Made by a program: the position numbers and the translations under genes. The notes under the pieces were generated by a model, which saw nothing but the letters and a program-made list of their open reading frames with translations, did not search any database and had not been told where the DNA came from. 64,000 nt of DNA from Mycolicibacterium sp. P1-18. Its GTDB lineage: Bacteria > Actinomycetota > Actinomycetes > Mycobacteriales > Mycobacteriaceae. Shown here piece by piece: positions 25,526 through 33,653 of this stretch. Location of the stretch: NCBI RefSeq assembly GCF_008329535.1, contig NZ_NPKR01000004.1, forward strand, positions 372,001 through 436,000, read 5' to 3'. Positions within the stretch are counted from its first letter, which is position 1. The number at the start of each line of letters is the position of its first letter.

Positions 25526-26152
25526 ATGACGACTGATGCGAACCGGCCGTTGCGGGCCGTCGGGTTGATCTGCAGCCTCAAGCCGAGTCCGGCACCGTCG
25601 AGCAGTGCCGTGATTGCCGACCAACTCCTCGAGCACCTGACGAAGGGGGGCGTGGAGTGCGAGACGGTGCGCTGCGTCGACTACTCCATCTCGCCGGGGG
25701 TCGAGACGAACATGGGCGACGGGGACGAGTGGCCGGAGATCTTGGACAAGATCGTCGCGGCGGACATCGTGCTGGTGTCGACGCCCACGTGGGTGGGGCA
25801 CATGTCGAGCGTCGCCCAGCGGGTTCTCGAGCGCCTCGACGCCGAGCTGTCGGAGACCGACGACGCCGACCGCCCTCGCCAGGTCGGCAAGGTCGCGTTG
25901 GCCGCCGTGGTGGGCAACGAGGACGGTGCCCACAAGATCGTGGCCGACCTGTTCCAAGCCCTCAACGACGTCGGCTTCACCATCGCGGCCCAAGGCTGCA
26001 CCTACTGGAATGACGAAGCGATGGGCGGCCGCGACTTCAAGGACCTCGACCAGACACCGGAGGCGGTACAGACGACCACGGCGACGGCAGCACGCAACGC
26101 CCTGCACCTCGCGAATCTGCTTCGCCAGCAGCCCTATCCGGCGTATTCGTAA
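25526..26152 (+). CDS. Flavodoxin/NADPH-dependent FMN reductase family protein
   Basis: The 208-residue protein starts, after a short tail, with VGLICSLKPSPAPSSSAVI, matching the phosphate-binding loop of FMN reductase-like flavodoxins. VLVSTPTWVGHMSSVAQRVLERLDA is the conserved TPTW element contacting flavin, and LAAVVGNEDGAHK and GCTYWNDEAMGG complete the fold. It is probably an FMN-dependent reductase in the cytoplasm. ATG 25526 is chosen because the fold begins at once; the frame is open further upstream only through the hicB remnant region. Confidence 0.85.
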   Translation: MTTDANRPLRAVGLICSLKPSPAPSSSAVIADQLLEHLTKGGVECETVRCVDYSISPGVETNMGDGDEWPEILDKIVAADIVLVSTPTWVGHMSSVAQRVLERLDAELSETDDADRPRQVGKVALAAVVGNEDGAHKIVADLFQALNDVGFTIAAQGCTYWNDEAMGGRDFKDLDQTPEAVQTTTATAARNALHLANLLRQQPYPAYS

Positions 26153-26172
26153 ACGACAAACCTCAGCCACTT

Positions 26173-26193
26173 TACAAACACGATACTTTTGTA
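26173..26193. promoter_or_regulatory. AT-rich dyad TACAAA-N9-TTTGTA
   Basis: TACAAA (26173-26178) and TTTGTA (26188-26193) form a perfect 6-bp dyad in a short AT-rich stretch that stands out from its GC-rich surroundings. It precedes the small gene at 26203. The segment TTTACA at 26171 could also serve as a -35 element. Confidence 0.4.
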
Positions 26194-26202
26194 CACCATG
26201 GG

Positions 26203-26568
26203 GTGATGATGCACGGCCGCCGCGACCTCACCGAACCACGTTCCCTCGCCGACCGCGGCCGGGCGGTGGTCCGCGGTCTCACCCGCGGCGCCGACGCCCT
26301 GCACGACGTCGCGATGATGACGGCCATTCACGTGAAGCGCCTCGCCACCATCGCCACGTCCACGGTCGCCGGCGTCGACCACGAGGTTCGAGAAATGGTG
26401 TGGGACGTCAGGGACGCCGCCGTGGCGGGGCTGACACCGACTCCCACCGACGTCGCCCTGCCGTCCGACACCGGCCACGTTCGGCTTCGGCGGTCCACTC
26501 CCGGTGGTCGACCGACTAATCATCGACGGGTAGCGGCGCCGCCGTCGACACCACCCCGCTGTCCCTGA
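26203..26568 (+). CDS. Hypothetical small protein
   Basis: The frame of up to 121 residues starts at GTG 26203, with ATGs at 26206 and 26209. The first about 80 residues (RGRAVVRGLTRGADALHDVA, HVKRLATIATSTVAGVDHEV) look like amphipathic helices; the tail is Pro/Arg-rich and runs 53 nt into the convergent aldo/keto reductase gene. An AT-rich dyad lies just upstream, which supports expression. No family is recognised, and the tail may be non-native. Confidence 0.4.
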   Translation: MMMHGRRDLTEPRSLADRGRAVVRGLTRGADALHDVAMMTAIHVKRLATIATSTVAGVDHEVREMVWDVRDAAVAGLTPTPTDVALPSDTGHVRLRRSTPGGRPTNHRRVAAPPSTPPRCP

Positions 26569-27532
26569 GGTCACGCCAGAAGTCCTCGGGCACTGCGAAT
26601 CTGATCGCGGCAACGTCCTCGACGATTCGACCGGGCCTGCTCGATCCGGGAATGACCGCCGCCACCGCGGGATGGGCGAGCGAGAAGTGCAGTGCGGCCG
26701 CCTTGATCGGTACGTCGTGCTTCTCGCAGAGGGTCGCGATCGTCTTGACCCGGTCAGCGATCTCCGGCGGGATCGGGCCGTATTCGAAGTGCGCGCCGCC
26801 GACCAGCGCGCCGGAATTGTAGGGCCCGCCCACGATCACGTCTACGTCCTCCCTGATCGCCAGGGGCATGAGCCGCTGCAGCGCGGACTCGTGGTCGAGG
26901 ATGGTGTAGCGGCCGGCGAGCAGCATCCCGTTGGCGCTCGGTTCCGAGAGTTCGAGCCCGATCTCGATCGGCTCGACCTTGTTGGTGCCCTGCCCCCACG
27001 CCGTGATGACGCCGTCGTCGCGGAGCTTGTCCAGTACCTGGAACGCGCCGTGTTGCGCCTCGACGAACTTCGACGTCCAGTCGTCGCCGTGAAAGTCCTG
27101 GGCCAGGTCGTGGATGAAGACGTAGTCCAAGCGGTCGACGCCCAGCCGATCGAGGCTCTCCGCGATGGACCTGGTGGTGCCCTCGGCCGTGTAGTCGTAG
27201 CGAATCGCGTTGGCGTTGCCGTCCTTGAAGATGTTCCCCTTGTCGCCGAAGGTGCGCGTGCTGGTGTCGACCAACTCGGGAAGCACCAGGCGGCCGACCT
27301 TCGTGGCGAGCACGTACTCGTCGCGCGGGTACTTCGCGAGCGCCTTGCCGAGCCGCACCTCGGCGAGCCCGGCCCCGTAGAACGGTGCGGCGTCGAATAA
27401 TCGGATGCCGGCGGCCCAGGCGGCGTCGACCGTCGCCGTGGCCTCCTCGTCGGAGATGTTGCGGTACATGTTTCCCAGCGGCGCCGTGCCGAAGCCCAGC
27501 GGACCGGCGAGCAGTGTGTCTCTGATGCCCAC
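26516..27532 (-). CDS. Aldo/keto reductase (D-threo-aldose 1-dehydrogenase-like)
   Basis: The 338-residue TIM-barrel protein has the AKR catalytic set: Asp and Tyr in LFDAAPFYGAG, Lys in VLATKVGRL and His in YVFIHDLAQ. The cofactor end VIPGSSRPGRI is typical. It resembles L-fucose/D-threo-aldose dehydrogenases. The GTG at 27532 is preferred over the far upstream start because AAGGA lies 6 nt before it and the barrel begins with GPLGFGTAPLGNMYR. It follows the AraC gene on the same strand by 124 nt. The substrate is probably an aldose. Confidence 0.88.
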   Translation of the reverse strand: MGIRDTLLAGPLGFGTAPLGNMYRNISDEEATATVDAAWAAGIRLFDAAPFYGAGLAEVRLGKALAKYPRDEYVLATKVGRLVLPELVDTSTRTFGDKGNIFKDGNANAIRYDYTAEGTTRSIAESLDRLGVDRLDYVFIHDLAQDFHGDDWTSKFVEAQHGAFQVLDKLRDDGVITAWGQGTNKVEPIEIGLELSEPSANGMLLAGRYTILDHESALQRLMPLAIREDVDVIVGGPYNSGALVGGAHFEYGPIPPEIADRVKTIATLCEKHDVPIKAAALHFSLAHPAVAAVIPGSSRPGRIVEDVAAIRFAVPEDFWRDLRDSGVVSTAAPLPVDD

Positions 27533-27656
27533 GACGCGTCCTTGGGTAGCCGAAAAACCAGGCGCGTGCGGCCTGCACGGCAACGCTAGCCATTGGCGCA
27601 GCGTCGTTCTCGACGCTTCTTGCGGACTTTCCGACGGTTCGTGCTCTCGACCCCGG

Positions 27657-28535
27657 TCAGCCCGGCGCGTGCCGCCGATAGCGGGCGGGTGTCTCGCCGG
27701 TGGCCCTGCGGAAGACCCGGATGAAGTTGTCGAGCGATCCGAAACCGTGCTCCCGCGCGATGTCCATCAGCGACGAATCGTCGGACTCGAGAGCAACTTT
27801 CGCAGCCTCGACGCGACGGTCGGTGACGTAGCGCAACGGCGTCGACCCCGTGGCCTCCTTGAACAACCGCGAGAAGTGGAACGGGCTGAGATGTGCATGC
27901 GCCGCCAGCTGATCGAGTGCGAGCGACGCGTCGAGATTCGCCTCGATGTAGTCGACCACCTGCTTCAGACGCCGTGAGTCGACGGCCCGGGGCATCGCCT
28001 TGGGCGTCCATCGGTCGACCGTGTAGTGCTTGACCACGTGGGCCACCAGCGCGGCGGTCAACCCGTCGACGTACAGCCGGTCCGTCGTATGCGGTGGCTG
28101 CGTCGACAGGCTCCACAGATTGTGCGCGACCTCGCTGATGAAGCGGTCGCGAAAGCCGCCCGCAAACGCCAGCTCGACCTTGCCGGCGTCGACCTCGAAG
28201 TCGTGTTCGGCACTGCGGTCGATCAAGCCGGACGGCAGACACAGGTGCACGCAGTCGATCGGATTGGACAGAACCGCCTTCTCCGCGAAGCCAATCGGCC
28301 CCGTCCACACCGTCCCCGCCCGGGCCAGGCATCGCTCGTCGACGCCCTCGCCCGACCGCTCCACCAGCGCCTGTCCCCCGACCATGACGATCAACTCGTT
28401 GCAGGGGTAGGCCTGCGGGTCGTGCGACCCCGCACCGTTGATCCGTCGCTCCACCACGATGCCGAGCGTCTCGACGGACCTGCCCTGCACCGAAACCGTT
28501 TCGCGTCTCCGGTCGCCCATCGTCTCGATGCTCAT
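27657..28535 (-). CDS. AraC family transcriptional regulator
   Basis: From ATG 28535 the protein has 292 residues. The N-terminal cupin-like ligand region (about 20-130) includes NELIVMVGGQALVERSG. The C-terminal double HTH (about 190-288) reads VDYIEANLDASLALDQLAAH, SPFHFSRLFKEATGSTPLRYV and GFGSLDNFIRVFRRATGETP. GGGAGG lies 4 nt upstream of the ATG; an adjacent GTG at 28538 is too close to it. It may control the aldo/keto reductase downstream or the divergent MFS gene at 28660. Confidence 0.92.
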   Translation of the reverse strand: MSIETMGDRRRETVSVQGRSVETLGIVVERRINGAGSHDPQAYPCNELIVMVGGQALVERSGEGVDERCLARAGTVWTGPIGFAEKAVLSNPIDCVHLCLPSGLIDRSAEHDFEVDAGKVELAFAGGFRDRFISEVAHNLWSLSTQPPHTTDRLYVDGLTAALVAHVVKHYTVDRWTPKAMPRAVDSRRLKQVVDYIEANLDASLALDQLAAHAHLSPFHFSRLFKEATGSTPLRYVTDRRVEAAKVALESDDSSLMDIAREHGFGSLDNFIRVFRRATGETPARYRRHAPG

Positions 28536-28659
28536 CACGCCTCCCGGATCAGTCCACGACCATTGTTCTCCCCCACGGGTCGGGATGCACCCAGACGCCC
28601 CGAACGGCCTCGCGCCGTATCATCCAGTTCCGGCTCGGCGAGGGGCCGCCCACGAACCG

Positions 28660-29841
28660 ATGAGTGAGCCCGTGACACCGCCCGACGCGACAGAACTCGG
28701 CCCCAGCGGCATCCGCCACCAGTTGCCGCTGTACGCGGCCGGGTTCGTCACCGCGTTCGGTGCGCACGGCATCGCGGCCAACCTGGGCGGCTACACCCAG
28801 GGCCAGCACGCCTCACTGCTGACACTGGGTCTGCTGTTGGCGGTCTACGACGGCGCCGAGGTCGCCCTGAAACCGGTGTTCGGGGCGCTGGCCGACCGGG
28901 TCGGTGCCCGGCCCGTACTGCTCGGCGGACTGCTCGCGTTCGCCGCCGCCTCGGCCGCGTTCGTCATCGCCGGCGACCCCGCGTGGGTCGGACTCGCCCG
29001 CTTCGGGCAAGGTGCCGCGGCGGCCGCGTTCTCCCCGGCTGCGGGGGTCTTGGTGTCGCGGCTGACCCCACCGGGCGCCCAAGGGCGCGGGTTCGGCCGT
29101 TACGGTGCCTGGAAGGGTCTCGGCTACACCCTGGGTCCGCTGCTCGGTGGGGGCTTGATCGCGATCGGCGGCTACGACCTGCTGTTCGCCACCCTGGCCG
29201 TCCTCGCAGTCGCGGTCGCCGCATGGGCGACGGCGATGGTGCCGGGCGTGGCGCCGCTGCCGCGGACGCGGCAAACCGTCGCCGATCTCGCGCGGCGACT
29301 CTCCAGCCCGGGCTTCGTCCGCCCCACGTTGGCACTCGCCGCCGCCACCGGCGCCCTGTCCGTCGGGGTGGGATTCCTCCCCGTCATCGGTGCCGAACGT
29401 GGTCTCGGCGTCCTCGTCACCGGGGCGGTCGTCTCGCTACTTGCGTTGTCCGCCGCCGTGATTCAACCCCGCGCCGGCCGGGCCCGCGACGACGGCCGGC
29501 TGAGCGACCGAGCCGGTCTGGTCACGGGTTTGGTGCTGACGGCCGCGGGTTGCACGGCCGTGCTGATTCCGGGGATCGCCGGGCTGATCACCGCCGCCAT
29601 TCTGATCGGCGCCGGCGTCGGGCTCATCACCCCGCTCGGCTTCGCCGCCCTGGCCGCGAGCAGTCCGAAGGAACGGCTGGGACAGACGATGGGATCCGCC
29701 GAAGTCGGCCGCGAACTCGGCGACGCCGGCGGTCCGTTGCTCGTCGGTGCCCTCGCCGCCGCCGTCACCCTGACCCCCGCACTGGTGGGCTTCGCCGGAG
29801 TGCTGGCCGCCGTCGCCTCCGTCCTGGCCGCCCCCAACTGA
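28660..29841 (+). CDS. MFS transporter, drug-efflux-like
   Basis: The 393-residue protein has about 12 hydrophobic segments. LADRVGARPVLLGGLLAF is the conserved loop between helices 2 and 3, and GGYDLLFATLAVLAVAVAAWA and GKGLGYTLGPLLGGGLIAIGG-like parts fit 12-TM drug:H+ antiporters. ATG 28660 is chosen because a long non-hydrophobic stretch precedes it. It is divergent from the AraC regulator, its likely controller. Substrate is unknown. Confidence 0.87.
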   Translation: MSEPVTPPDATELGPSGIRHQLPLYAAGFVTAFGAHGIAANLGGYTQGQHASLLTLGLLLAVYDGAEVALKPVFGALADRVGARPVLLGGLLAFAAASAAFVIAGDPAWVGLARFGQGAAAAAFSPAAGVLVSRLTPPGAQGRGFGRYGAWKGLGYTLGPLLGGGLIAIGGYDLLFATLAVLAVAVAAWATAMVPGVAPLPRTRQTVADLARRLSSPGFVRPTLALAAATGALSVGVGFLPVIGAERGLGVLVTGAVVSLLALSAAVIQPRAGRARDDGRLSDRAGLVTGLVLTAAGCTAVLIPGIAGLITAAILIGAGVGLITPLGFAALAASSPKERLGQTMGSAEVGRELGDAGGPLLVGALAAAVTLTPALVGFAGVLAAVASVLAAPN

Positions 29842-30011
29842 AACGATCCTGGCCCAAGGTGTCACGGCGTAAAGGGCGTGCGGACGGCGCATCGTTGGTT
29901 TAATGGTGAGAGGCTGGCAAAGCGAACGCGGAGCGACGGCAGATGCGGCTCCACGAAGCGGTCGGGGGGCGACGTGCACGAATACGCAAGTCGAGATGCA
30001 GGACGCCCGTG

Positions 30012-31319
30012 ATGCACGTTCGAACCTCGGCGTCCAGCGAAGATCTCGACAGTGCGGTGGCAGGCGACGGACTCAGGGCAGTCTTTCAGCCCATCGTGTC
30101 TCTCACCGATGGCGGCGTCATCGGATACGAGGCCTTGGCGCGGTGGGCTCACCTCGTCGACGTCCCCTGTGAAGACGTGTTCACCCACGCCGTGCTGACG
30201 GATCGGGCGAGTCACCTCGAACGAAGATGCATCGAGGCGGCCGTCACCGGGGCGCAGGAAGCTGGCCTGACGCCGGGCAGCACGCTCTTCATCAACTGCG
30301 AGGCGACCGCGCACCATCTCAGCCGTTCCGACAGCCCCATCCTCGCGCGCGGTGCGGACCAGTTCCGGGTGGTCTTCGAAGTGACCGAGCGGAGCCTGCT
30401 CGCCAACCCACGCGACCTGTTGCGAAAGGTCGTCGCATTACGCGAGGAGGGGTTCGCCATCGCGCTCGACGACGTCGGCACCGACATGAACGCGCTGGCG
30501 TTACTCGACGTCCTGGCGCCCGACGTCATCAAGCTCGACCTGAGCCTCGTCCAGTCCCGAAGCCACTATCAGCAGGCACGCACCTGGTCGGCGGTGCTGT
30601 CTCACCACGAGCTCGCCGGCACGCGCGTGCTGGCCGAGGGCATCGAGACGGCCGAGCACCTACAGCGGGCGCTCGCGTTGGGCGCGACTCTCGGACAAGG
30701 CTTTCGGTTCGGACGGCCCGGCCCGTTGCCGCGTGACGTGGCCACCAGCACGCCATGGCCGCCCATCCGAACACAACACCCGTGCGTCGACTTCGGGTCT
30801 CCCTTCGACACCTTGGCGGCCCATGTCGGACACGTCTCGACGGGGTTGACCATTCGGCGGCATTCCTGGGACACGGTGATGGCGTTGTCGCGGTACGTCG
30901 AACGGCAAGCGCTCGACGCGCGGGATCCCCCCATGGTGCTCGCGGCGCTGCAGCGGGCGGAGTTCTTCACCGGTGAGACCCGTACCGAGCTGGAGCATCT
31001 CGGCGAGCATTCTCCGATGGTGGCCGTGTTCGGCTGCGACGTCGCCGAACACCTCGGTCGCGGCATCCGCGGGGTGCGCCTGGGGCGCGACGATGCACTT
31101 CACCGCCAGTGGATCGTGGTCGCGCTCGGAGCCAACACCGCCGCCGCCCTGGTGTGCCAGGAGGTCGCCGACCATCACGACGGGACCGGCGGGCGGCTCT
31201 TCGACGTGGTCTCCAGCAACGACCGCACCGTGGTGACGGCGGTCGCTCGCCAGCTGCTCAGCCGCATGCTGCTGCCGACCGTCTCGCCGCACCCGCCCAG
31301 CGCATCCCCCCACATCTGA
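30012..31319 (+). CDS. EAL-domain protein with C-terminal DICT sensory domain
   Basis: With ATG 30012 (AGGA about 8 nt upstream; an earlier ATG at 29943 adds 23 basic residues) the protein has 435 residues. The EAL domain (about 20-235) keeps the catalytic signature: YEALAR, the Asn of FINCEATA, VFEVTERS, IALDDVGTD in place of DDFGTG, DVIKLDLS, LAEGIETAEH and GQGFRFGRP. It should therefore hydrolyse cyclic-di-GMP. Residues about 265-420 match the DICT domain (FDTLAAHVGHVSTGLTIRRH, AEFFTGETRTELEHLG, ALVCQEV), thought to sense light or small ligands. No GGDEF domain is present. A soluble c-di-GMP phosphodiesterase is likely. Confidence 0.9.
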   Translation: MHVRTSASSEDLDSAVAGDGLRAVFQPIVSLTDGGVIGYEALARWAHLVDVPCEDVFTHAVLTDRASHLERRCIEAAVTGAQEAGLTPGSTLFINCEATAHHLSRSDSPILARGADQFRVVFEVTERSLLANPRDLLRKVVALREEGFAIALDDVGTDMNALALLDVLAPDVIKLDLSLVQSRSHYQQARTWSAVLSHHELAGTRVLAEGIETAEHLQRALALGATLGQGFRFGRPGPLPRDVATSTPWPPIRTQHPCVDFGSPFDTLAAHVGHVSTGLTIRRHSWDTVMALSRYVERQALDARDPPMVLAALQRAEFFTGETRTELEHLGEHSPMVAVFGCDVAEHLGRGIRGVRLGRDDALHRQWIVVALGANTAAALVCQEVADHHDGTGGRLFDVVSSNDRTVVTAVARQLLSRMLLPTVSPHPPSASPHI

Positions 31320-31364
31320 GACAGTCGGTACGAGCACGATTGCCGCTGGCCGCCGAGCCGCCGG

Positions 31365-31823
31365 CTACGCGCCGTCGTCCCCGGCTCGTAGTGACCCGAT
31401 CATGCTCTGGAGGATCCGAAATGCGCTGGCGCGCTCGGCCTCCGACAGGCCGGACTGCATTTTGACCTCGACCGCCCGGACTGCCACGGTCGCCTTCTCC
31501 AGACTGTGCCGTCCGCGCGACGTGAGCCGGGTGGGGAGAACCTTCCCGACGGGCGCCTCCGCGGGCCGGGTGACGAGTCCTTCGCGTTCCAACGACTGGA
31601 GCAACACGTTCATCGACTGACGGGTGACGAAGGCGCCGCGCGCAAGCTCGGAGTTCGACAGGCCCGGTCGTTGCGCCAGCAGCTCCAGGCAGGCATACCG
31701 CGTCACGTTCATCCCCAGCGGTCGCAGCACGTCCTCCATCGCTGCGCGCAGGGCGCTCGACGCCTCCTTCAGCGCGTAGCCCAGTGACGTCTCCATGTCG
31801 ACGCCGCGCCCGTCTTGACTCAT
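31365..31823 (-). CDS. MarR family transcriptional regulator
   Basis: The 152-residue winged-HTH protein has the MarR order: dimer helices (LGYALKEASSALRAAMEDVL), recognition region SNSELARGAFVTRQSMNVLLQ, wing VTRPAEAPVGKVLPTRLT, then C-terminal helices. The ATG at 31823 abuts one of two identical operators, TGTCAG-N4-CTGACA (31823-31838 and 31851-31866). The divergent VOC gene begins at 31886. Repression of both genes from these sites is strongly suggested. Confidence 0.92.
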   Translation of the reverse strand: MSQDGRGVDMETSLGYALKEASSALRAAMEDVLRPLGMNVTRYACLELLAQRPGLSNSELARGAFVTRQSMNVLLQSLEREGLVTRPAEAPVGKVLPTRLTSRGRHSLEKATVAVRAVEVKMQSGLSEAERASAFRILQSMIGSLRAGDDGA

Positions 31824-31866
31824 GTCAGCATTCTGACATAGCGTGTTCCGTGTCAGAAACCTGACA
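31823..31866. promoter_or_regulatory. Two identical TGTCAG-N4-CTGACA operators
   Basis: Perfect 6-bp dyads with 4-nt spacers occur at 31823-31838 (spacer CATT) and 31851-31866 (spacer AAAC), centre to centre 28 bp. They fill the 62-nt region between the divergent marR and VOC start codons, the first overlapping the marR ATG. Confidence 0.85.
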
Positions 31867-31885
31867 CGACGAAGGGAACAAAATC

Positions 31886-32257
31886 ATGACCGTTACCGGC
31901 CCCGACTTCATCTCGCTGCAAGCGCGCGACCTCACCGCCTCACAGGCGTTCTACGAGCACTACCTCGGCCTCGTCCGCTCCCCGGCCGGACCTCCGCACG
32001 CCGTCGTCTTCGAAACCACACCGATCACGTTCGCGTTGCGCGACGTGGTCGCCGGCACCGACCTGGCCGCCGCTCCCCAGCCCGGCATCGGTGCGGCAAT
32101 CTGGTTGCACGCCAACGACGTTCAAGGCATCCACGACGCCCTCGCCGCCGACGGCCACGCCATCGTCTCCGCGCCGGTCGACGGACCCTTCGGCCGCACG
32201 TTCACCTTCGCCGACCCGGACGGCTACCAGATCACCCTCCACGACCGCACCCAGTAA
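31886..32257 (+). CDS. VOC (glyoxalase/dioxygenase-like) family protein
   Basis: The 123-residue single-module VOC protein begins FISLQARDLTASQAFYEHYLGL, the beta-alpha-beta opening of the fold, and ends with FTFADPDGYQITLHD, where the Asp-Pro-Asp-Gly turn and a His are typical. Such proteins bind metals or antibiotics, or isomerise small thiols adducts. It is divergent from the MarR repressor, which suggests inducible expression in response to a xenobiotic. Ribosome site GAAGGGAACAAAATC precedes the ATG. Confidence 0.88.
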   Translation: MTVTGPDFISLQARDLTASQAFYEHYLGLVRSPAGPPHAVVFETTPITFALRDVVAGTDLAAAPQPGIGAAIWLHANDVQGIHDALAADGHAIVSAPVDGPFGRTFTFADPDGYQITLHDRTQ

Positions 32258-32396
32258 ACCGGGGGATCAGCGGCGATTACGCCCGAGCGGCCAGGTCGAG
32301 GGCGGTGCGCACGCCGGTGACGTAGTCGCCGGGGCACCCCCGGCATAGGGCGTGAACGACGTGGCCCAGTAGTCGACGAGGCCGAAACACGCATTC

Positions 32397-32417
32397 TTAG
32401 GACACAAACCGTCCTAA
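32397..32417 (+). promoter_or_regulatory. Operator TTAGGAC-N7-GTCCTAA upstream of DinB gene
   Basis: TTAGGAC (32397-32403) and GTCCTAA (32411-32417) flank ACAAACC, and one more base pair (C/G) extends each arm. The gap to the ATG at 32439 is 21 nt, identical to the arrangement before the WYL gene at 1857. The spacers differ in sequence, so the shared arms are not simply duplicated flanking DNA. Confidence 0.8.
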
Positions 32418-32438
32418 GCGGCTGTCAGGCTCGGACCC

Positions 32439-32963
32439 ATGGACATCACCGCTCATCTCGCCGAGCAACTCGACTGGCACTGGACCCACCAGCTTCGCCC
32501 TCGACTGCGCGGCCTCACCGACGACGAGTACTTCTGGCAGCCGGTGCCGAACTGCTGGACGGTCCACCCCGACGGCTCCGTCGACGCCGACTTTCCGCCG
32601 CCGCAACCCGAGCCCCTCACCACCATCGCGTGGCGGCTGGCCCACGTCATCGTCGGCGTTCTGGCGGTCCGGGCCCACTCCCACTTCGGTGGGCCGCCCG
32701 CGTCCTACGACACGTGGCAGTACGCGACCACCGCGGACGACGCACTGCGCCAACTCGACGACGCCTACGCCAGCTGGCGCGCCGGTGCGCTCGCCGTCGG
32801 CGCCGCCGATCTGGAGAAGCCGATCGGCCCCGCCGAGGGCCCCTGGGCCGACCGGCCCATGGTCGACCTGATTTTGCACATCAACCGCGAAGTGATCCAT
32901 CACGGCGCGGAGATCGCGCTCCTCCGAGACCTGTACGCCCACACCACCACCAAGGAGAACTGA
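32439..32963 (+). CDS. DinB-superfamily protein
   Basis: The 174-residue four-helix-bundle protein carries the three-His metal-site pattern of DinB/YfiT-like proteins: His in LDWHWTHQL or WRLAHVIVG and two in HINREVIHHGAEIALLRDLY. Members include thiol S-transferases using mycothiol or bacillithiol, so a detoxification role in a mycothiol producer is reasonable. Its promoter holds the WYL-type operator at 32397-32417. The stop is followed 2 nt later by the start of a second DinB-like gene, with AAGGAG inside the end of this gene. Confidence 0.85.
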   Translation: MDITAHLAEQLDWHWTHQLRPRLRGLTDDEYFWQPVPNCWTVHPDGSVDADFPPPQPEPLTTIAWRLAHVIVGVLAVRAHSHFGGPPASYDTWQYATTADDALRQLDDAYASWRAGALAVGAADLEKPIGPAEGPWADRPMVDLILHINREVIHHGAEIALLRDLYAHTTTKEN

Positions 32964-32965
32964 CC

Positions 32966-33562
32966 ATGCCCGCCATGCCCGGACCCGTCGTCGACGAGCG
33001 GCACGCGTTGCGCGACTACCTCTTGCAGCAGCAGTACGCCTTTCACGCGATGGCGTACGGCCTGACCGACGAGCAGGCGCGCTCGACGCCGTCGGTCAGC
33101 GCCTTGTCGATCGGCGCGCTGATCAAGCACGTGACCGGCTGCCAGCGCAGCTGGATGGCTCGGGTCGTCGCGGCGCCCGAACCGCCACCGGCCGACGACC
33201 GCCCGATGGACCAGCGGCAAGCGGAGTACGCCGACGAGTTCACGATGCGGCCCGACGAGACGCTCGCGTCGCTCCTGGAGGCGTTCGCCGCGCAGAGCGC
33301 CGAGACGCTGCGTCTCGTCGAGACCGCCGACCTGGACGCCGCGGTGCCCGTCCCGCGAGACGCCCCGTGGTTCCCCAGGGACGTCGACGCATGGTCGGTG
33401 CGGTGGGTGTTCTTCCACATGATGGAGGAGCTGGCGCGGCACGCCGGACAGGGTGACGTGATCCGGGAGAGCATCGACGGCGCCACGATGTACGAGCTGC
33501 TGGCCGGTCTCGAGGGCTGGCCGAAGACCGACTGGCTGACGCCGTTCGAGCCGAAGAAGTAA
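32966..33562 (+). CDS. DinB-like/DUF664 family protein
   Basis: The 198-residue protein belongs to the mycothiol-dependent DinB/DUF664 group. LSIGALIKHVTGCQRSWMAR supplies the first metal His and WVFFHMMEELARHAGQGDVIRE the other two. RDVDAWSVRWVFFHM is the usual DUF664 end segment. It is co-transcribed with the DinB gene, 2 nt away, and should share its WYL-linked control. Substrates are unknown. Confidence 0.88.
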   Translation: MPAMPGPVVDERHALRDYLLQQQYAFHAMAYGLTDEQARSTPSVSALSIGALIKHVTGCQRSWMARVVAAPEPPPADDRPMDQRQAEYADEFTMRPDETLASLLEAFAAQSAETLRLVETADLDAAVPVPRDAPWFPRDVDAWSVRWVFFHMMEELARHAGQGDVIRESIDGATMYELLAGLEGWPKTDWLTPFEPKK

Positions 33563-33653
33563 GCCGATCTCGGTTGATTTTGCGTTCAGGGGGGTAACAG
33601 CCACTCAGGTCCTCTTTGGAGGAGAAGTCATCTACACAGAATCGAGTCCATAA

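Noticed and set aside
32277-32395. Possible minus-strand gene remnant ending GDYVTGVRTALDLAARA
   Set aside because: A short protein-like end exists before a TAA at 32277-32279, and FGLVDYWATSFTPYAGG-like residues occur upstream in another frame, but no family is recognised and the stretch is too short to support a pseudogene call.
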